From NCBI RefSeq assembly GCF_949987535.1, contig NC_080079.1, positions 2,302,501 to 2,366,500 on the forward strand: a DNA stretch of 64,000 bases. The letters run 5' to 3'. Source of the stretch: Balaenoptera acutorostrata (lineage: Eukaryota; Chordata; Mammalia; Artiodactyla; Balaenopteridae). The position numbers were made by a program, and so were the translations under genes. Positions 57,986 to 64,000 of this stretch are shown one piece after another; position 1 is the stretch's first letter; the number at the start of each line of letters is the position of its first letter. The notes beneath the pieces are model-generated. The model searched no databases and was not told the origin of the DNA. It saw only the letters and a program-made list of their open reading frames with translations.

Positions 57986-60225
57986 ACGTATGTTTTTATA
58001 CGCTGCTTTGTATGTATATTTCAAAATAAAAAGAATCGTGTTCACTCCCGCGCCCCCCGTCCTTCCAGGCAACAGCGCGAATACCGCCCCCTCACTGCCA
58101 CCAATGCCCCCTCCTCCGCAATTGGTTTTCAGCCCACGTTCGAAACTCCCCTGTTTTGGCTTCTCCTATGAATATGAATAAACGCATCTAATCTTCCCTC
58201 CTGGATGTAAATACCCTTGACAGCACTGACCAAGCTCTTGGCAGCCCACACAGCATCGAAAACAGCAGTGCTCGGTCAACGTCGAGGGCGACACCAGGTC
58301 GGGTGAGACCCTTACACACACCAGATACCAGGGCACCTGGAAGGCTACACCCGGTCCTTGACAGGCAGCCCGGAGCCAGTGAGCCGCAACCCCAGTCAGA
58401 CCACCTGCAATTTCCAGCTCGCGTGCTCAGCCCTGCGAACGAGCTGCCCTGCGCCTCCTGGACCTGGCTCCTCTTCCAGAGGCCTGCGTGGACCCGTCAG
58501 CCTGGGCCTTCCCCGTTCCGACACCTGGCCGTGGACTGGGGCCCCACCCTCAGCATGGCCTTGCAGCCCTGCTGCACTGTCCCTACCGGACGCCTCCCGG
58601 GCACCGCCTCTGGGTCTGAGCCAGGTCTCCGCCGCGCTGAGCCCACCTGGCAGCTTCTTTCTCACAGATCTCATCGATATGTGGCCACTTATAAACCCAG
58701 CTTCTGGAAACACCCCAGGGCAACCCTGCTGTTTCTGTGACTGGTCACCTAGGTGCATGAGACCCAGGAGTGAACTCAGCTGAATCATGAGTGTCCAGCA
58801 GCGGCGGGCGCCTCCTGCCACCCGGCGGACTCCTGTGACCAGCACGCGGGGTCCCGAGGCTCTGGGTCTCCGTCCGCTCACACTGGAGTCCCCAGCTTGG
58901 GCAGCCCGCGCATAGTTACTGGGACTCGCCCGAGAGGCTGACACACCTCAAATCTGTCTCCCAAAGGCGGCAAGAGCAAAGGGCTGCCGGACCGAGAGAA
59001 AGTGCAGCAAGCTCAGGACCCCCCCCCCACCGCCCCCATCAGCAGAGCGGCTTCCATCCCCCAGACCCACTCCCATCCTCTCCTGCAGGCTCTGCAGAGC
59101 AGGTCTACACCTGCTGCATCTCCAGGATGCATGACCCCATCCAGCTGGGATCAGCCACTGGCAGCCCTGCCAGGAGACAGGAGGGAGGGAGGGAGGAGAG
59201 CGAGGTTGGGGTATTCACTCCCTCTACCCACCTCTGCTCTCTCCCTGCAGGACGCTCTAGGGCTAAATGCTTCCCCTGGTGAGGACGAAGCTGCTCCAAG
59301 CCCCCGCCCCCGCTTGCATTTCCATCCACGGTTTTCTCCCCTTCCTGTCTGTTCCACCCTCCCACCCTCCGGCTGACCAACCTCACAGCCCCACCTCAGG
59401 GGCACTCACTGCTCCATCCCTGCACTCCGCCCACCTTTAAGTTATCCTTTCCCTAAGACTCCTGTGAAATCACGCGGTTTGAGGGTGCATCTGTCTTCCT
59501 CCAGGACCCGGCTGGCCCAACACCCGCGATGTCTCCAAGACACACGGCAGGGGTCCACCGCTCTTCCCAGCTCCCAAACCAGTGGGGCACCGGGCAGGAA
59601 GCTCTACAACTAGGCGCCAGGACTGACATATCCCAGGGCCGGACTTTGAAATACAGCTTCTGTGTGGCGGGAGGGCCCGGGAGCCCTGGGCTCTGATGAT
59701 GCGTCTGCACGTGCCACCCCAGGGCCAGGAGACCTGGGGCTCCATTTAGGGCTCCCTCCCAACCACACTGACCAGGAGAGCAAGGCCAAGCCAGTCAGGT
59801 ACATCCCAGGACCCCTGCTCTTTCCCCAGACACCCAGGTCCTCAAACGACTGTTCCGCTAAAAAACCTGCGACAGCAGCTCAAACCCCAACCAGTCAAGA
59901 TGGCTTGGGCTGCTGAGCAGCTAAGACCAGAGACTGAATTACAGGTCAGAAGGTACCAGCGAGCCACCCGCCTGACTTCTAGTTAAACCAGAGGGCAGGA
60001 GAGATGGGGGTTTTCTGGGACTCGGGCAGGACAGGAGAAGTGGCAGCAGGACCACAGGTGCAGGGCTCAGCTGGGGCCACCTTTGCCCCTGCCCAGGTGG
60101 CAGCACTTACAGTGTGAAAATGAGGACATTCAGCTTTCAAGGCTGGGTGTCCAATGGAGGGAACTGCAATGAAAGAGTCTATTTTTCCCATTTGTCACTG
60201 ATTTTGAGCAGCCAGTCAATGATCT

Positions 60226-60226
<1 letters not shown>
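57986..60226. other. Single-copy GC-rich sequence, no gene recognised
   Basis: Contains frames open on both strands (for example 58303-58740 plus and 58396-58944 minus), a C-run at 59021-59037 and CpG-containing stretches at 58440-58900. No recognisable product, promoter or repeat. Confidence 0.35.
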
Positions 60227-60268
<42 letters not shown>

Positions 60269-60275
60269 GCGCGCG
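60227..60275. repeat. (CA)n(CG)n microsatellite
   Basis: About 19 CA dinucleotides pass into CACGCACGCGCGCG. Alternating purine-pyrimidine over 48 bases ending in CG repeats is a classic Z-DNA-prone tract. Confidence 0.97.
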
Positions 60276-61033
60276 TCAGTAAGCTTCCTTGTCCTGATAC
60301 CCCTTAGGAAAGAACGAAGGCCAAAGCAGGGCCTAAACCCTGCCTGGCCTGGGCACCCACCTGACCCCACAGACCAAGATTCTTCCCGGAAATTCGTATG
60401 TCAGGGTCCCCCTGGGACACCTCCTCTGGGGAAACGGGCAGGCCTGGAATCAAAATTATTTCCTGCCTCAAAGTTGGCAGTACATTTCTTGGGCCTGAAG
60501 TCACCGCTTGTTAACAGAGGTCAGACAGCACACCTGACTTCATGGCGAGAGTGATGGGCGGCTGTGACATCATTTCATGAGAGAAAAGGCTTCCCAGAGG
60601 GAAGTGGTGAGTCCAGCTCTTGCCCCCTTGGTCTGAGTAGACGGGTCACGCGGGCCCCCGGGCACTTCCCATAATCGAAACTGCTGGAAGCTCGTGCTTG
60701 GAGTTCCAGGTGTTACTGTTACTTGACACTAACCGTGCTCAGGTATTTGTGAGGATGTTAACAGTGAGGACGGACTGCATCTGAACAGCCTCGTGAGATG
60801 ATCCCGAAGCTTAATTATCCGGAGTCCGCTAACCGGGTACTGCAGCTTTCAGTTAAATTTCGGTGGCTATACTTACTGCATGTTCTGGTTACGACCTACT
60901 TCAAGAAAAGAATAGTAAAAGAAAAATACAGCTGCTTCCATATACGGAAATGAGGTCCCCAGAGAGCACATCTGTATCAGAGATGATGATTTTCAATAAC
61001 AGAATAGAAAGAACGACAATAGCTCAGTCCATG
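60276..61033. other. Single-copy sequence, no gene recognised
   Basis: Mixed composition. 60800-60960 keeps several CpGs in an AT-rich context but no family or gene is recognised. Confidence 0.35.
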
Positions 61034-61216
61034 GGGCACTTACCGTGCGGCAGGCACGTGCTCTAAGTGCTTTATGTAATTTATCCCAATTAATCCTCCT
61101 GAAAAATCCATGACACACGTGTCACTGACATTTCCATCTTACGGCTGAGGAAACTGAGGCAGGGAAAGACGGAGCCCCACTCGAGGGGCAGAGCTGGGAT
61201 TCGACTGTGGCCGTCA
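61034..61216 (-). mobile_element. MIR SINE remnant
   Basis: Antisense MIR: 'gtgctctaagtgctttatgtaatttatccc', 'tcttacggctgaggaaactgaggcag' and 'gcagagctgggattcgac'. Among the better-preserved MIR copies in the window. Confidence 0.9.
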
Positions 61217-62486
61217 GCCCCGATCGCTCACAGGTCTGGCCCACACTCTGTATTGCCGATACCCTGAAATACCATGTGTTCCCGACACGCCTGGGGCCCG
61301 TGGGCTCCAAGAGCCCACAGCGATGGGAGGCGGAGTCACACACGAGCCAGCGTGGCATTGGTGCCCAGGCAGCCACCAACCAAGGTGGCACCTGCGTCTC
61401 AGACTGGACCGTCCCCTCCTGGGGTCTGAATCGTGACTGGAGGCATCTGAGCCTATTCCCGGATCCAGCCCCGGTCTGCACCTCGTCCTGGGCCCTTCCG
61501 CTCACATAACACACCAGCGGGAACCACCCCTTCACAGCGACACACGCACAGATGTAACTCCTCCAAGAAAGGGTCATCCCTCGAGACCTGGGCGCAGTCC
61601 CGCTGCTGGGCACACACAGAAATTGCTGGACCACCGCGCTCTGACGACTCCCTCTAGGAACACCCAACACTGGTCCTTCTGGAGAGCATGAGTCTCCCGA
61701 GCTTGGAACAGGTCTCGTCTCGAGTGAATAAAAACAGGATCTGGTTAAACTCTTGCTGTGTGAACAAACGACGACAAGGCTGACCGAGAAAGTGGTGGAG
61801 AACAATGGGAATATTCTCTCTCTGTTCAAGATAGATTGAGACAATCGCCTTGGCTGTCACCAGCAGTGGGGCACACACGGTGAGTGCTGGGCATGCCATA
61901 GACCCTTCCTGAACCTCTTTACAGCCCTAGACTGACTCCCACCAGCGTTCTGAAGGCAATGACACAGCCTCCAGGGGTGCCTGGTCACATGTCATTCCTC
62001 ATCCAATCAGAAGCCAGACCTCTGCTGTACTCCTGGGATGCTCTGAGTGCTTCCAGAAAACCCGGGTACCAGGAAATCACCCCAGCACGTGGTCCTGAGA
62101 GCTCTCACCAGCTAGGTGTCCACCTGCACCCCGGTTCCCTGCCACACGCCCTAGGCCCCTGCCCACCCCCGCCCAGCTCAGTGCGGCCACTTGGAACCAG
62201 AGACACTCCAGGCTTTGCAGTGGCCACAAGCCTCCCATTTCCCAACACCTGCTCCTGGCCTCTCCGGGCAGCAAGGGAGGGGGAGGCGCTCATGGTCAGA
62301 TGGACAGAGGGAGCGAAAGCTTCCGGCTCTGCACCCATAGCCCCACTTCTGCCGCATGTTTGGAAAGAACCAGCCCCCCAGCCTTTTGAAGTGGACGAGA
62401 GTCACAGGCTCTGCAGAAAGCATTCTTTCTGGAGGTACTGCTGACCTGGGAAGAGTCAACACTGGAAATGAGTTTTCCGTACTCAC
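61217..62486. other. Single-copy sequence, no gene recognised
   Basis: A 240-codon minus-strand frame spans 61122-61844, but its C-terminal end is the antisense MIR and no domain is recognisable in the remainder. 61959-62444 is similarly open without homology. It would be intronic if the exon candidate at 62487-62541 is real. Confidence 0.35.
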
Positions 62487-62541
62487 CGTGCCGTGTATCG
62501 GTGCAGCATACGGGGAAATCCATGGGCGGCATCAAAGTGTC
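62487..62541 (-). CDS. Candidate internal exon, gene unknown
   Basis: On the minus strand a strong acceptor (pyrimidine-rich TTATTTTCTTTTTCATTTTG ending in CAG) precedes 55 nucleotides open in two of three phases, followed by the donor GTGAGTAC after ...GGCACG. The phases read HFDAAHGFPRMLHRYTAR or DTLMPPMDFPVCCTDTRH. I recognise neither. Both splice sites are close to consensus, which is uncommon by chance for such a short segment. No partner exon is identified in the window, so this may be a pseudo-exon. Confidence 0.35.
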
Positions 62542-64000
62542 CTGCAAAATGAAAAAGAAAATAATTGTATAATCCAAGCGAACTGCTATCATAAACAAAC
62601 TGTAACGATCTAATATGTTTATCGAAAGGTGCATCTTCAGCACACTCCCCTGCCCTCGAGGATCTATCACACGGTTCAAACAGCCAGTGCGCCGTCCCCG
62701 CCAGCAACGAGATGGAAATAGACCGACACCGTCGGATTGTACGACTATGCAGGTGATGTAATTTACTTCTATAAGACGCCATCAATAATTCAGAAAAGGT
62801 ATTGTGTAACACAATACTGTTGTTTCAATTCCGAGACCCAAATGTAAGGAAACTCCGAGGGAAGTCCTGGGTGGATATTTCCCAGACATGGGGATTCTAG
62901 ATTCACGGGGAAAAGCCACAGGGGCCGAAATGTGGAAAATTGATTTTTAAAAATTCCTCTCTTCCATCTGGTGTACTAAGGAAGCCAAAATTGAAAAAGT
63001 TATTTTCTAAATGAATCTGCAGAAGATACTTCTCTCCATCTCTACCCTCCTTTGACCACAAGTTGACTCTGTAGGGGGACAGGGTCCAACACCTGTCACC
63101 AGGCTCATCTGAAAGCAAAGAGCCCCTGGAGATGGGCGGGGGCCCAAGCATGCGCAGGTGGTGAATGCGTGTCCAGCCAGCCGAGACCAGGGCGGCGCCG
63201 TCAGTCAGCGCCGGCAAGGTCACGAGCCAGGTCCTGTGTCCCATCATGAACCAAAGCCAGGGCTGCCCCACGTGCTGGAGAAGGGGCACCAGGCCCACAC
63301 CTGGGTGGGCAGCGTCTGACCAGGGCAGAGCGGCCGATGAGCCAGTCTCAGAATTGTTGACGTTGGACCAGAAGAGAAGCAGAACCAAACGGTTAGTGAT
63401 CGTTACTCGTTTCATCACGACACTTGTAAGGTTGGAACATCAATAAATTGTTGATGGTGGAGCAGACAGCCCTGCGGCTGCCGTACAGCATGGTGAGGGA
63501 AAGACAGAGGTTCATCCGTTGGTTCCGTCACTTTCCGGTCCGAGTCAGGGCTTCCTGTGCCGGCCCAGGCGGGGCTGCTCTTCTAGGCCTGGGTGGGCTC
63601 GCTCTGAGCGACACACCCCTGCTCGCCCCTCTCACCCGGGCCTGTGGGCATCACATAACTGCACAGGGCCTACTGGGGCCCTAGACCCCAAGTCTAAGGG
63701 TTTCAATCCCTCCAGCTAGGAACAGTGTGCATGCTTGCTCCCACCCTGCACCCACGGGATTCCTGGCAGCTGACGATCCAGACTCTGAATCCCGCAGATG
63801 AAGGAAGAGGCTGCCTCCAGTACTGCTTTCCAGAAAGGTCTGCAAACACTGCCAGCTCAATGACAGGGCAGGAGGGCCCGGGCTGCTCTCCTGGAGAGGT
63901 GACAGCTGGGGGGCGTGGCAGCCTAGGACATGCCTGAACACGTCACCAGGGAGAAGGCACAGGGGGGCCTTTCCACACCCACCAGCTGCTTCAGGACCCA
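62542..64000. other. Single-copy sequence, no gene recognised
   Basis: AT-rich near 62550-63060, GC-rich after. Frames at 62903-63418 (minus) and 63448-63684 (plus) have no recognisable product. No repeat family is confidently visible. Confidence 0.35.

Noticed and set aside
61122..61844. 240-codon minus-strand frame
   Set aside because: The C-terminal part is an antisense MIR, the remainder is low-recognition GC-rich sequence, and no splice or start evidence supports it.

Overview
This window is vertebrate nuclear DNA, almost certainly from a whale. The diagnostic element is a family of tRNA-derived SINEs (CHR family). Their heads carry readable Pol III A and B boxes, and six of the eight copies can be paired with target-site duplications (TSDs). 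Around them are 3' ends of a cetartiodactyl-type L1, plus old mammalian MIR, L2, L1M and MER5-like remnants. No BovB or Bov-tA element is visible, which argues against a ruminant. The SINE variants look more like those of baleen or other non-delphinid whales than dolphins, but that is a weak call made by eye.

I find no confidently supported protein-coding gene, RNA gene, CRISPR array or bacterial-type feature. Nearly every long open frame is an artefact of a minisatellite, a CA-rich array, a SINE or an L1 fragment. The window therefore reads as intergenic or intronic. One 55-nt minus-strand segment (62487-62541) has good splice borders and is the best exon candidate. A 259-codon frame (48157-48936) ends at a polyadenylation signal and an A17 tract and may be the end of a retrocopy.

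Layout. Positions 1-28,600 are relatively GC-rich, mostly single-copy, with scattered MIR, L2 and SINE copies. This part holds a 42-bp minisatellite of about 17 units (1759-2486), a CpG-rich block (about 13,540-14,260) running into a degenerate CA-rich array (14,262-14,803), and several AT-rich blocks that resemble conserved non-coding DNA (about 20.9, 23.2-23.6 and 25.6-26.2 kb). Positions 28,630-30,770 are an old L1 interrupted by a younger L1 piece. Positions 32,600-46,150 form an AT-rich L1 graveyard: old copies all lie on the minus strand and are pierced by younger truncated L1s and nested SINEs. Positions 46,150-64,000 return to GC-rich, mostly unassigned sequence with a few repeats, including LTR-like and MER5-like remnants near 51.7-52.4 and 57.6-58.0 kb.

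The most unusual structures are retrotransposition and repair products: an L1 with about 220 bp of foreign sequence at its 5' end inside the TSD (34,401-35,418); an L1 piece lacking its 3' end yet flanked by a near-perfect short duplication (29,219-29,999); a displaced duplication of about 220 bp (33,224-33,450 and 33,930-34,149); and overlapping mutually exclusive hairpins (13,064-13,102). All family assignments come from recognising consensus sequences by eye. Boundaries without a stated TSD are approximate.
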